Assembly: GCF_964355755.1 (NCBI RefSeq)
Contig: NC_092670.1
Location: 35,329,795 to 35,389,794 of the forward strand
DNA: 60,000 bases
Direction: 5' to 3'
Source of the DNA: Antedon mediterranea
Taxonomy: Eukaryota; Echinodermata; Crinoidea; Comatulida; Antedonidae
Positions 50,201 to 59,966 of the stretch are shown here, piece by piece (the stretch's first letter is position 1; each line of letters opens with the position of its first letter). The position numbers and the translations under genes were made by a program. The notes beneath the pieces were generated by a model. It searched no databases. It saw only the letters and a program-made list of their open reading frames with translations, and had not been told where the DNA came from.

Positions 50201-53200
50201 TAAGATGTGCACATTAGCCAATCAACGTTGAGATATAGATGCTATTCTCTATGGCGGTTTTATGCGACAAAGTGGAGACGTTAATGATATCATGAACGGT
50301 GGCGTATCGGATAACCCCTGAAGCAGCAGTGCCCAGGGGAAAGACATTAAAATATGTCAAAAAATGTTAAAAACGCCCGAGGCCTCCAACGATGGAGGGC
50401 CCTCGTGTCTCTACGTTAGGCCACTGATAATGGATCTCTAGTCCATGATCAGATCACCAAACACAAGTGTTCGTATGTAATCCCACATCCCTTATTATAA
50501 CTCGCAAGGGTCTGGTTTTCCTCCACTGTCTACTGGACGCTTGAAAATATTATATTATTATTAGACATATTAGTATTATATAATCATTTATTTATTAACT
50601 GTTTGAGCTTTCTGTCTTTTATAAATCAATAATAGCAATATCAAATTAGTAAATCATATGTATGCAGTAACTACCGTTCAGTTTTATTGATGATGAAACA
50701 AGTGCGTAGTTAGTTAATTAGAGCATACTTGTCTGTTTTAAATAGCATTACATGCAATTAATTATATGTAGCTGATCATTAGTGCACGTTTGAAGTGACC
50801 GCCGCTTACGACCGACTTGGGATAACAGAGTATATGACAACTGTTTATTACTTGTTTATGATTTTTGTCGAATTGATTAGGCGGAAAGAAATTACCTCGT
50901 AACACAGTTCTACAAAAATTATGATTCCTATCAATGCTAAAACATAATTATTAAATACTCGATTGTTATTTTATCATTAATGTAAAACTTTAAAGTATTA
51001 TATTAATATTAGTATGGTTTGGCGCCTTTAGCTTTAGCCGTACAGCCGCTTATGTCATTAATTATTATTATTCTATGACTTAAATGGTACCATGATTATT
51101 ATTACGATTACTAAAAATAGCAATTACCGAACTTTCTAGACCTAAAATGACTGTTGAATTATAATTTATTGGTGTGAATGTCACGTGTGTTAATGGTTGT
51201 CATTATTTTTAGAACATCAAAAGGCATATAACTGTCGAAATAACATAAGTTATAGTCCTCTACTTTAATGTCGCACCATCCTAAAAAACTTTGTGATCTG
51301 AATGTTCTGAGGGAAATGGATAAAACGACGTCTTCAAACTATAAACCATTTGAGGGCGCTTATTCATGCTAAAATTGGTGACGTAATTAATATTTTCAGT
51401 TAACATTTTAAATTTTTTTTTAATTAACAAACGCTAATTATAAGCATAAATTAAACAAACGGTTTATTTATTTATACCTAACTCGTTTTTAAACATCTGT
51501 TCTCCATTTAACTCTTATATAACATAAATATAATACTTATTTTGTATCGTCTTATTCAAAATTATTAGTCTTTTTTTCTTTTTTCTTCCTCAGAAAAGCA
51601 ATTAAAGCAACCGCTGTTTTAACACCACTGTTGGGAGTGTGTAACCTCACGTATTTAATAACCCCAAATTCTGAAGCACATGAGCAGTCTAAGGTACAAA
51701 TAGTGTTCAATCACTGTATCATAAAGCTGCCACCTGCTATACAAGGCTTTATTGTGGCGTTGCTGTACTGTTTTCTTAATGGAGAGGTGAGTTCATAGCC
51801 TAAAATATCGAATCTAGGCCTATAATTATCGTGACTGATTACACAGTTTTGTTTTCGGCCGAAAATAAAGAAGATGGAAATATGAATACGCATGCGCATA
51901 AGCCATCTAATGGAAAAAAGCATTAACTACTAGTCAAAAAGTTTTACCTCGTTTTAAGTAACAATTATATTTTTATTAAAAAATTATTTCTGTCTTATTC
52001 TATATTATTCAATAATGTAGCCTGTTTGATGTGCAATATAACATGAGTATTTATATATATTTTCCTAGAAAAGCAAGTCCAAAGGAGGATCTTAAATGTT
52101 ATATTATCCCATAAATCAGGCAATATTTTTAATTAATTTCGTCATCAACCAAGTTACTGCCCATGAAAGGATATCTGTTTGCTTTTAGGTGCTAGCCATT
52201 TTGCGGAGGCGATGGTCAAGTTGGCGATTACACCGGATCAGTGGTAACACAGTGCGTCGAACTTCAGCCTCAGTTTTCACCACTCTTACAGACGTAAGTG
52301 GGGTAGCCTTCCTCCTAGTTGATATAACTTAGCTCCTTGATATAATATTTAAATCAAAATATGTTCTTCAAATCCTTGCTTTTATATGGCGAAACACTAT
52401 CTAGTATAGAATATCACGACTTGCATTAGGCCTTAGAAAGCATGAGTAATTTCTATCCTGTCACGTGTGAAAAAAAATAAACAAAAAAAAAAACAAAAGA
52501 AAAAAACAACAAAAAACAACAGAAACAAACAACAACAAAAAAACAACAGAATATTTGTTTGTATTTTAAATATTTATTGTGTAACTTATATAAAGTTTAT
52601 TGGATTTATAATGATAATATTTTGTTGTGTTTTACCATGAGATTGAGAATCTGTAATCTATAGTCTCGGCATGTAGACTTCCTAAGACACGGTACTTACT
52701 CGAATATGTGCCTTGAAGATTATTCAACCAATCATCGTCACTGATGAAAAATAAACATTTTTGTTAGAGTTGAGTACTGTTTGTAAGCGACAGCCAACAG
52801 CACTTTGTGAAATATGTAATCATCCCTAAAAAACTTATTTCGGTCGTGGTTAGTAGTTCACCACGAAGAACATACCCACTCGATTAACTACACCTCTTGT
52901 CTGTGGTGGTTCAGGCGTCTTTATAAAACAAATATTAATTATGTGTTATGGAAAATTATACAGTAGTATTTTGAATATTTCCAATTTCCGTTCCTTAAGC
53001 TTGGTTCCCAATAGCGAGGCAACGCAGCGATGTATCGACGCAAAGTGCTGTATTGCGTAATCACAAGTGGGAACCGACGACGCAATAGTGCTGCAAATAT
53101 CGCAGGTTTGATTTCACGCAGGCGGGGGCAAACACAATTATTAGAAGGGCATTTGCTTACGTTGCGTAAGCTTGGTTCCCACTAGAACGTAACGCAAGGA

Positions 53201-56200
53201 CGTAAACGCAACGCAAGCGTTTTAACCAATGACAAGCGAAGTTATAGACAGTTAGCAATCACAAGTCAATTCACTTGCGTTGCATTACGTCCTTGCGTTG
53301 CGTTGCTAGTGGGAACCACGCTTTAGATTGCGTTACGTTGCGTCGCTAGTGGGAACCACGCTTTACTAGTGAACCGTAGCACATGACGTGAGCAACGCAC
53401 TCTGGGTCTCATTCCAGAGGGTACGATATAGGTCCATCGATCAATTCCTATATCTCAGGCTCTAATATATTGTTTCAAATTACTTACCAACTAATTTTAC
53501 TAATAGCTATTTGTGTAAAAATATGTCATGTTGAATGAACAGTATATACGTTAGTAACATTTATTCTAAATGTCGTGTCACTTTTAATTCAACTTTATCC
53601 GTATTAAAATTTATGTTGTGTGCTATTTATTTTCAGTGGGAACTCATTTATCAGTACAGTATTTATCTACTATAGGCCTACACAGATAGTTCTATATTTA
53701 AGAATTAAGTAAATCCGTTCATAGAGGTATAAACCACCATGATCCGATGAAATAGAAAGTGTGCAGTCATTTTGACTTTTTGTACTTAAAGGAACGTGGC
53801 CTTTTCTTTATAGGAGGGTTTATAATATTCGGGTATTGTTTTCAAAGAAATGGATTTAAAATGAATGACCGATCGTATTGGCCGCGTAATAGTACTTTTT
53901 CCATTTTGTCGTGTACGAAAAAAAAATCTTCTCGCGTACGAAAAGAAAAATCTGCATGAAATCCAATAGCAGCGACTCGCACGACGCGTTCACAACAACA
54001 AGATCGTAACAATGCATGGCAATGACAAGAATCTATTTAAGTAGATGATATATAAAACAATAGAATTTCATCTTTCACCTCATGAAATTATTTGTACAAT
54101 CGCACTTACACACATTTAATTTTGTATAACATAAAAAAAACTTTTGGAATAGTTATATAACTTAATTTCATATTTTTATTGAAGGACACTGAAGCTACAG
54201 GAGCACGCCGCGCAAGTGCTCGCCAGACCTATGTAAGTTTACATTATGTATTCCAGGCAAAAAAAATGTGTTGCACTTAAAAATTGTATTGTTCTGTTGT
54301 GTTACATTGATATAATAGAAAATAGAAAAAAAATGGCCTAACACTTTATACTGTACTGTAAAATCATTAACATTGGTTTTTTTGCTAAATCGTTGTATTC
54401 ATTCGTGTTGTATTTCATTTAAATTCGCATGGATTTAGACATAATTACTGTTAATTCTACGGTGTACCCTTTGAAATATATTTATGCTTTACTATGCCCA
54501 AACATGGTATGCCCAGGTTTTACTATGTCCAGTAAAAAACCTTTACCCCATTTTGCTTGAAGTCTTAGGCATACAGATTAATGCTTGAATGAAACACTGG
54601 GAGCTTCATTGTGCGTTTGTCTTGGTGACTTTAGACCAATCTTATTTTATCGTAGGCCTGGCTTGGTTTTTATAACTCATTGTGACCATGGTACCTCCAT
54701 GTTGTGACGTAGACCAATCCTTATGTAGGCTTAGTTCAGATGTGCATGTATTTAGATGCAAGCTTGACGCAAATTGATTTGCAATAATGCTAACTAATCT
54801 TCAATGTAACTGTGTGTTGTGTTGTATATATTTGAAAGTTTGTTTCTGTTGGTCTATACGTAATGTTATCAGAACGCTTGATATCAGGAATTGGTCGATT
54901 GCATGACACGTGATACACACCAAACACTACGAATAAACAACTGGTAACGAATATGCGCATGCATGCACATGTTTACGTTGGTGGTAGTCTGGATCCTAGG
55001 CGGAGTTTTGACTTAATATATAAACAAGATAGATAATTTGGCACATATAGCGTTTCATACGTATAATACTCTAACATAAAAAAAGACCACAAATACAGAA
55101 TTGGGGCAAGTCTACGTTATGGTAGCTTCCGCGACAACCCCAGTTGGGCACGAGTCGCGAAATCATGACGCCGGACGGTTTGGAAGACCTATATATTCGT
55201 TACATTGTGTTACTTCTGTTTAGTGTTTTGTCGTTAAATGTTAAATTGTAAAGTACTTAATATTATTTCTGTACTGAACAGTTCACTTATGCACAGAACA
55301 AGAAGACACCACCATCACCACCCAGGCCTAAATCTGACCTCTGGCCCATATTTTAGAACCACTACTCATCATGGTAATGTACGCATGCATTCACCACACT
55401 AATGCATGCACGTAGTTATCACACCTTTGTATAATCCCTTTCCAAAATGACTCAATACATTAAAGCTGACCGTGTATTGTAAAAGAAAACAAGTTTGATA
55501 AGCACAAGCGGCAATATTAGCCAATTACAATATCAAAAAGCAGAGCTCATTGGAAGGATCACACCTGACTACTTTTGTGACACTAAATAAGCTCAATCCA
55601 CCAATTTAAACGCTACACTTGGGAAAGGTTGGAACTTAATTTAATGCAAACTTTTAATGTCAACATGACAGAAAATTCAGTTAATTTTGCCGCCTGAATC
55701 TTTGAAGTGCAGCGCAAGTCATTCGACCAATTATAGGGAATGGATTATTAGACTTGTCACTTCTCTCCCAACTCGCGTTGTACTTAGGTCCTTGAATTGC
55801 CAGAGCCATATATTGAAAGAGTTACGGTACATATCGGTGTATATAAATAAGAAATATTTCTTACAAAAAAACGCCGCTTGACATTTTAAAATTATTCATT
55901 ATTCTTTCTTAAGATATATTAATAATTCAGACAAAATATGTTTTTGTTACCATGGAAACGTGTAACAAAATAAAAATATGTTGGTTAATCGCAAAAATAC
56001 ACAAAATCTAACATAGCTATTTAATTATAAATCACATCATGCCTATTTTGATGGGTGTTAGTAATCTGGTTGTATTTCATTGAATAATTGATATTTCTGC
56101 TAATTTTCAACAGCATTTAAAAGAAGACATGTGTACCTTTCCAACAATGTATTATTTTCCAACAAATGATATTCTACTAATTAAAAAATAGCATTTAAAA

Positions 56201-58949
56201 ATCGATGGTCAATTTTGAACTTTAATGTGCTGTGTGTGTGTGACCTCAACCTGTAGGCATGCGACTGAGAGAGACTGAGAAAATTCTTCCACAGTCTGTT
56301 GATTCGCGTCAACCAATCAAAAGCCGAGAACCAAAAATCGTTCAACCGTGAGCCCTCATAGACTCTCTTTTCCCAGACGTTTTTTAGTTCCAGCTGGGAC
56401 CTATAAATTATAGTCGAGTTTACAAATTCCCAAAACTGTCGGCCTTAGAACTATAGCTACCGTGATGATAAAGTTTCTTAATGAGTATGTCCTCTTGGGA
56501 CATTACTGGCTGAAGCCGCGGCGCGAAAAATGAAAATAGAATTTTGCACTTGCAACTAATTTGCCGCCTTAAGACGCAAATTAAGTTCGGTTTCTAATTT
56601 GGCAGTGGAACCTAATTTGGCGTGACACCGGCCATCCGATTAATAATAATTATAAAATATTTAATTTAATATCAAAACAATCCATTTGTTCAAAGGTTTT
56701 TGTTAAAATAATTCTTTCAATAAGGCTTCCTTGCGTAAGCACGGTTGTGGTCGTACGTACGCGTGTGAACCTTTCAGTTACATAGCTAGTGTCAACCAGG
56801 CTTTAATGTACATTACAAGAAAGTATTGATTTTCTACTTAGTAAACGAACCTTACCTTTATTCTTGTAAACTCCTCCAACACAGACTATACGCTATCATT
56901 AATCGTGAATCGTTTGTTTATCGACTCAACTGTTTCATAATGGATCCCTCGGTAGTAAATAATGTTTATGCCAAGTACGTTTTCTTTTAAATACGCTAAG
57001 CCTATTTAGTAAAACACAACATGTATTAAGTTAATTCTATGATCGGAGGAGTACTTTCTAGGCCTACTAGGTGCACCCTGAGGAGAAGAGTCCAATGAGC
57101 ATAATGAACATTTCGACCCTCACTGTATCGTTCAGTAGAAGTGGTGTTTACTAGCTAGGCCTACTAGGTGCACCCTGAGGAGAAGAGTCCAATGAGCATA
57201 ATGAACATTTCGACCCTCACTGTATCGTTCAGTAGAAGTGGTGTTTACTAGCTAGGCTACTTAATATAGAACCTCCATTGCATTTCACCGTTTTTGTTAA
57301 CAAAATAAAAACAATTCACTGCCTTGTAGTATTGTTATGAAAGTATAGAGCATTTTTGTGTTTGAATTTATACTGATTAGCATGTGTATGTCGTAACTGC
57401 ATTTTGACTGACGTGTAACCGCCTATATTGTATTGTAATAACAGAATTGTGTTCTCTTCCCTATTAAAACCTTTTATTAAATGTAATGCATTTTTGTTTA
57501 TCTGTTTGCCTTGTTTATATATAATGTTTCGTGTAATCAAATATTAAAAGTGATGAATTATACTAACTAATATTTTACTAATATTTAATATTATTAATGC
57601 AACAATGAATGATATGCTTGTTGGTATCGATTGATTGATTGATTGATTGATTTATCGATTCTATTTTGTATTGTATATTTTTTGTGTAAAGTTCCATGGC
57701 GTGCGCGTAAACCAAATTAATATCAATCATTCGCGCGTGCAACTTTTGTAAATCTGTGTTGTGTCATTGACGATAAGATAAATGTTAATATTAAGTGACC
57801 GTATTTTTTTATCATTACATCGTTTCAAGAAACAAATTGATTTGCAACGTCTTGCTTTGTAATGTAGGTCATTATATATAGGACGACTAAAATTGACCGG
57901 AAATAAAATTTAAACTTAAGAAAATAGATATCCAATTTAAATTATATGGATGTTTATTATTCTTAGTATTAACTTATGTTATGTTAGAAAATATCTACAA
58001 CTTACAAGGCTACCCCATATTATGTCTTATGATAATTCAATACAATATATCAACATCATATAGTATAGTAATAACCATTGTTATAATCCAGCATGATCGT
58101 CATACCATGCCATAATATATCTAACATAATATTATCAGTAATCTTATATCATGATAACCCCCAGTTGTTTTATTTAAAACCATTATAGTTAATAGAAATC
58201 ATGCTTATCAATAACCATTAACATTTGTATATAACATATAGTATAGTAATAACCATTGTTATAATCCAGCATGATCGTCATACCATGCCATAATATATCT
58301 AACATAATATTATCAGTAATCTTATATCATGATAACCACCAGTTGTTTTAATTAAAACCATTATAGTTAATAGAAATCATGCTTCAATAACCATTAACAT
58401 TTTTATAGTATGTTTGTCTATTATGTAACTTGCCTAATCATCATTAATATTATCGTTTTTTAACACGATTTTAATCTCTTCTATTCACAAAATACATTTA
58501 GGCCTACAGTTTGGAAATATTTTATATTGTTTTCTTTCATAGTGAATTCATCATCATTATCATTACATCATTACTATAACAATAATCATCACCGTCATTG
58601 TAGCGTCATCGACATCAACTTTTCCACAATCTTGTTATGAATATTTTCAATACAATCAACACAGATGTTAATATCATCATCCTGATCAATTAACCGGTTT
58701 TAATTTAAGAGGCTATTTCATTTTATAATGAATTCGAATATTCATCAACAGTATAATCTTATGAATAATTATTCTTATTTATCCATATAATTATTATTAT
58801 TTTGATTATTACTTTTAATGTTATAGGTCCGGATGGCGACAATAAAGGATGATGACGAGCTAGACAAAATTGATGAAACAACGCCCTGTGCACCACAACT
58901 TCACGTTGATAACCACGATAAAGAAACTAAATTAAATGGTCACGTGTAA
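38139..58949 (+). CDS. Class B (secretin-family) GPCR, PDF-receptor-like, 13 coding exons
   Basis: Predicted plasma-membrane neuropeptide receptor, 475 residues. Join: 38139-38217, 40462-40575, 41205-41341, 42779-42882, 43258-43414, 46257-46410, 46671-46728, 47392-47461, 47803-47888, 51594-51786, 52189-52293, 54185-54232, 58827-58949. Every junction is AG/GT with matching phase. Cys12, 31, 40, 54, 71 and 87 fit the six-cysteine hormone-binding fold, with CWPP at 40-43 and possible N-glycosylation at N47 and N74. TM1 is about 120-144, TM2 155-178, TM3 from C201 with WMFIEGHYLN (218-227), ECL2 CW at 269-270, TM5 with FNIIRVLVTKLRQ, TM6 with TPLLGVCNLTYL, TM7 with QGFIVALLYCFLNGE ending at 384. 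These agree best with PDF receptors, which known work couples to cAMP in clock and visceral circuits; calcitonin- or VIP-type is less likely. Oddities: no signal peptide in the first exon found, and EGHYLN replaces the usual EGLYLH. Confidence 0.88.
38333..38427. mobile_element. MITE family B, copy 2 (intron 1)
   Basis: Ends TTAAGCTCTGTCTACACTAT / GTAGACAGAGCTTTA, 95 bp, almost a pure hairpin. It lies 115 bp after exon 1 of the receptor gene. Confidence 0.8.
39146..39280. mobile_element. MITE family B, copy 3 (intron 1)
   Basis: CGGTCTATACTATCAAACTT and TTTGACAAATGTGATGTG at the left pair with TCACACTTTTTGTCAAAC and TTGATAGACAGAGCTTAA at the right. A TGACGTCA motif lies in the centre near 39210. 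Confidence 0.75.
39383..39516. mobile_element. MITE family A-like copy (intron 1)
   Basis: It ends GAACGAAGCTTTACTC (inverted, AGTAAAGCTTCGTTC). It shares GATCCATCG..CGTCGTGATTG with the copy at 5661 and GTTACGTCCTTGCG with the copy at 53167. The left end is diverged. Confidence 0.55.
40462..40575 (+). CDS. PDFR-like gene, exon 2 (hormone-binding domain, Cys 2-4)
   Basis: Phase 1 in and phase 1 out; donor GTAAGT. It encodes AAYCGVDFDSTICWPPT and continues to VVVCPEG, which is the C-x(8)-C-WPP core that defines this domain. An AG six bases further in (exon start 40468) would also keep frame and drop two residues. Confidence 0.9.
40806..40875 (+). pseudogene. Degenerate second copy of the tRNA-like sequence
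   Basis: AAGCCCCAGTGGTCTAATG here matches AAGCCCCAGTAGTCTAATG in the tRNA-like core at 6482. GATCAAGCAG and a decayed B box (GTGTTTGAATCTC) follow. It lacks the inverted-repeat arms and lies in intron 2 of the receptor gene. Confidence 0.6.
41205..41341 (+). CDS. PDFR-like gene, exon 3 (hormone-binding domain, Cys 5-6)
   Basis: Acceptor TTTTCTTTTGGCAG, phase 1 in and 0 out. It encodes FQKCNINATWNKIPGY and then LQCF, the last two conserved cysteines around the invariant Trp (NATW), followed by a charged linker to TM1. Confidence 0.9.
41553..42309. mobile_element. 757-bp non-autonomous element with TAGTCCAG termini
   Basis: Inverted ends of about 60 bp: left begins TAGTCCAGATCCCTATGT, right ends ACATAGGGATCTGGACTA; the inner parts share TCGTGTGCAGATCATGGGGA. 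It is flanked by CCC on both sides. It has no ORF. The interior carries TTTGACCTCTGACCTC near 41674 and TTGACCTTTGACCTG near 41889 (direct AGGTCA repeats). Termini, duplication length and AGGTCA repeats match the 4.3-kb element at 27146. It lies in intron 3 of the receptor gene. Confidence 0.85.
42779..42882 (+). CDS. PDFR-like gene, exon 4 (TM1)
   Basis: Acceptor ATTTTACAG, phase 0 in and 2 out. It encodes FLNDVAGISRFVELFF and the rest of a hydrophobic TM1. GISR.VEL is typical at the start of TM1 in PDF receptors. Confidence 0.9.
43258..43414 (+). CDS. PDFR-like gene, exon 5 (ICL1, TM2, ECL1)
   Basis: Phase 2 in and 0 out; donor GTAAGT. ICL1 holds the basic motif CHRTRIHKHLF, the class B R..IH.NLF signature with H in place of N. 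TM2 and a short ECL1 with a cysteine (DQC) follow. Confidence 0.92.
45150..46045. repeat. CAT/GTC-rich imperfect trinucleotide array in intron 5
   Basis: About 900 bp of TCATCATT, CACCATCGTC and similar trinucleotides with 30-60-bp higher-order repeats. It is open in several frames on both strands only because such repeats lack stops. It lies between exons 5 and 6 of the receptor gene. Confidence 0.92.
46257..46410 (+). CDS. PDFR-like gene, exon 6 (TM3 to start of TM4)
   Basis: Phase 0 in and 1 out. It begins PILCE with the conserved TM3 cysteine that pairs with ECL2, then REYSRFVVFAWMFIEGHYLN. EYAR.AMFMWMFIEGLYLH is a PDFR hallmark, so this exon gives the best subtype evidence. GLYLH has become GHYLN here. 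Confidence 0.93.
46671..46728 (+). CDS. PDFR-like gene, exon 7 (TM4)
   Basis: A 58-bp exon with acceptor TTAATTTCAG and donor GTAAGT, phase 1 in and 2 out. It encodes SPLPFLVLWIIFMSKSVL, the second half of TM4 and the start of a short ECL2. Confidence 0.85.
47051..47274. mobile_element. MITE family C, copy in intron 7
   Basis: CATGTATTGTCCCCCAAAAA at the left and AGGACAATACATCTTTA at the right. The interior GAAGATTAATTAAATCAGA and GAATATGTTATTTTGTAG are identical to the copy at 12100. Confidence 0.8.
47392..47461 (+). CDS. PDFR-like gene, exon 8 (ECL2 CW motif, start of TM5)
   Basis: Phase 2 in and 0 out; donor GTAAGT. It encodes CWYDYASSKYYLLVEIPRL. The CW pair and the YW/YY-L-.E-PRL pattern match PDF receptors (ILEGPRLA). 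Confidence 0.92.
47803..47888 (+). CDS. PDFR-like gene, exon 9 (TM5, ICL3)
   Basis: Phase 0 in and 2 out. It encodes INIVLLFNIIRVLVTKLRQ and then a Ser/Gln-rich ICL3. NIIRVLV.KLRQ is near-invariant in PDF receptors. The exon end and its donor are duplicated about 224 bp downstream. Confidence 0.93.
47880..48360. repeat. Intronic tandem duplication, period about 224 bp, including a splice donor
   Basis: GCTTGTGCGGTAAGTTTTCT at 47880 recurs as GTTTGTGCGGTAGGTTTTGT at 48104. CCCTCTAATAATTAACCTCT and TTTAATGAAAAGAGATA follow in both copies. The first copy begins in the last nine bases of exon 9. Confidence 0.85.
49160..49531 (+). mobile_element. Retroelement 3' end with (GAAT)n tail
   Basis: The segment ends TATGGACCAGAGTTTCC then TAAATAAAAGATT and about ten AATG/GAAT repeats (49487-49530), the usual structure of an invertebrate LINE or SINE 3' end. 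It lies in intron 9 of the receptor gene. The 5' limit is uncertain. Confidence 0.55.
51594..51786 (+). CDS. PDFR-like gene, exon 10 (TM6, ECL3, TM7)
   Basis: The longest exon; acceptor with a strong pyrimidine tract, phase 2 in and 0 out. TM6 is AIKATAVLTPLLGVCNLTYL with the class B P-LLG kink. TM7 is AIQGFIVALLYCFLNGE, matching the conserved QGFF.AL.YCFLNGEV at the end of the bundle. Confidence 0.94.
52189..52293 (+). CDS. PDFR-like gene, exon 11 (helix 8, basic tail)
   Basis: Exactly 35 codons, phase 0 on both sides. It begins VLAILRRRWSSWRLHRI, completing NGEV and giving an amphipathic, Arg-rich helix 8. The Ser/Thr-rich part that follows (RRTSASVFTTLTD) is a plausible GRK/PKA phosphorylation region. 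Confidence 0.88.
52995..53368. mobile_element. MITE family A, nested copies
   Basis: An outer copy starts TTAAGCTTGGTTCCCAATAG. An inner complete copy spans about 53167-53327 (AAGCTTGGTTCCCACTAGAA to CTAGTGGGAACCACGCTTTA). A second right end AGTGGGAACCACGCTTTACT closes at about 53368. Insertion of one copy into another explains the two right ends. In intron 11. Confidence 0.7.
54185..54232 (+). CDS. PDFR-like gene, exon 12 (C-tail, 16 codons)
   Basis: Acceptor TTTTTATTGAAG, donor GTAAGT, phase 0 on both sides. It encodes DTEATGARRASARQTY. RRAS is a PKA-type site. It is a small symmetric exon and could be skipped without a frame change. Confidence 0.7.
54985..55195 (+). mobile_element. Interspersed repeat family D, copy 2 (intron 12)
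   Basis: The counterpart of 33835-34105, with shared blocks in the same order when inverted: CTCCGCC-like end, GGCACATA, GGGGCAAGTCT, CCCAGTTGGG and TCGCGA-type ends. Confidence 0.55.
55282..55373 (+). CDS. Alternative C-terminal exon of the PDFR-like gene
   Basis: After acceptor ACTGAACAG the frame from exon 12 (phase 0) reads FTYAQNKKTPPSPPRPKSD and then LWPIF and stop (55354-55356). A possible donor (GTAATG) follows at 55374. If used, the protein ends at 459 residues with a proline-rich, possibly SH3-binding tail. If skipped, exon 13 gives 475 residues. It could also be a poison exon or a non-functional open stretch; the codons are compatible with coding but short. Confidence 0.5.
57058..57251. 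repeat. Perfect tandem duplication of 97 bp
   Basis: Copy 1 (57058-57154) and copy 2 (57155-57251) both begin CTAGGCCTACTAGGTGCACC and end TGTTTACTAGCTAGGC-like. No differences were seen by eye up to the last few bases. In intron 12. Confidence 0.9.
58057..58412. repeat. Tandem duplication of about 178 bp
   Basis: CATATAGTATAGTAATAACC occurs at 58057 and 58235; the following AT-rich sequence with CCAGCATGATCGTCATACC is almost identical in both copies. In intron 12, about 400 bp before exon 13. Confidence 0.9.
58827..58949 (+). CDS. PDFR-like gene, exon 13 (C-terminus and stop)
   Basis: Acceptor TTTAATGTTATAG, phase 0. It encodes 40 residues beginning VRMATIKDDDELDKIDE and ending NGHV, then TAA. 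The acidic stretch after a basic start is plausible for a receptor tail but has no diagnostic motif. The phase match to exon 12 and the strong acceptor support it. Confidence 0.65.
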   Translation, partial: VRMATIKDDDELDKIDETTPCAPQLHVDNHDKETKLNGHV

Positions 58950-59146
58950 TGTTACGTGTATATATACACGTGTAAATATCCCCATGTAAATAGCCCCGTG
59001 TAAATAGCCGCTTGTAAATATCCACGTGTAAGTTAGCTTGCCTGCTTCCAAACGTTTTAACAATTCTCATTACCTTATCTTGCTTTCTGGAAAACGAAAG
59101 GAAATTATTATGAAAAACGTTACGTGATTTGCTTCCAGAAACTGAG

Positions 59147-59201
59147 AATAAATGACGATAAAGCTTCTTACTATTTATGCGTCGACAGTTGGGACAATAA
59201 A
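59147..59201 (+). other. Candidate polyadenylation signals of the PDFR-like gene
   Basis: AATAAA occurs at 59147-59152 and 59196-59201, about 200-250 bases after the stop codon, giving a plausible short 3' UTR. No other terminator evidence is visible. Confidence 0.45.
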
Positions 59202-59912
59202 TATGAACACTACTTGAAACTTTAGAACATTGGACGTTTTTAAACATGTGTATAAAATCGTAGAAATGCTACGCTCAAAACGGTAAAGTCGTAATGTTCG
59301 ATACGAAAGCATATAATTTTTTAATGTAACGGGTTACAGTTTGGTACTGCTATTTATATTATTATGATATAATATTCTTAGAATTGCGAAGTTATGAACA
59401 GATTATTGTGCATCAAAGTATGTTGTCGCGACAGAGTAATTATGAAGTATTTTAACTTAAATAACGAATGTTTCGTAACTATGTAACAAAATGTAGATAT
59501 GTTTTTAACAGAAACTTTTAATGTACATTTAAATATATTATTGTAAAAAGCTATTGTTAATGTTCTCAGATCGAATGTTGTGCTCGTATAATAGACAAAT
59601 CTTGATTTATATTGTGGTATTTTAATCGTGTAAATGATACAGAATGTACACAAAAATAGTTGGACCTCAGTATCTTCAAGTGCACAAAATAGTAATAAAA
59701 CAACTCATCAATTCTCCAGTTGGCTATTAGATGTTAGACATTTGATATTGATATTGCCGAACACGTTTGAGCGATTTTCTATAAAAAGTAAAACGATTGT
59801 GTTTTTGTTTATATATTGTAGAGAGTATTCGAGACGTTTACATTTCAGGTATAGTAATAATAGTTCCATTGTTGCGATTAAATAAGAAATAATGAGTTGA
59901 AAAGAAATAATG

Positions 59913-59966
59913 AAGATGGGCTGGTCTATTCAACGAGGCAGAGCCGAGTTGAATAAACCATCTTCT
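59913..59966. repeat. Hairpin near the window end
   Basis: GAAGATGGGCTGGTCTATTC and AACGAGG at the left pair with GTTGAATAAACCATCTTC at the right, around a loop with GCAGAGCC. Possibly the core of another MITE cut by the window edge. Confidence 0.5.

Noticed and set aside
59634-59885. 83-codon open frame after the receptor gene
   Set aside because: Lies beyond the likely 3' UTR, AT-rich, no family resemblance.
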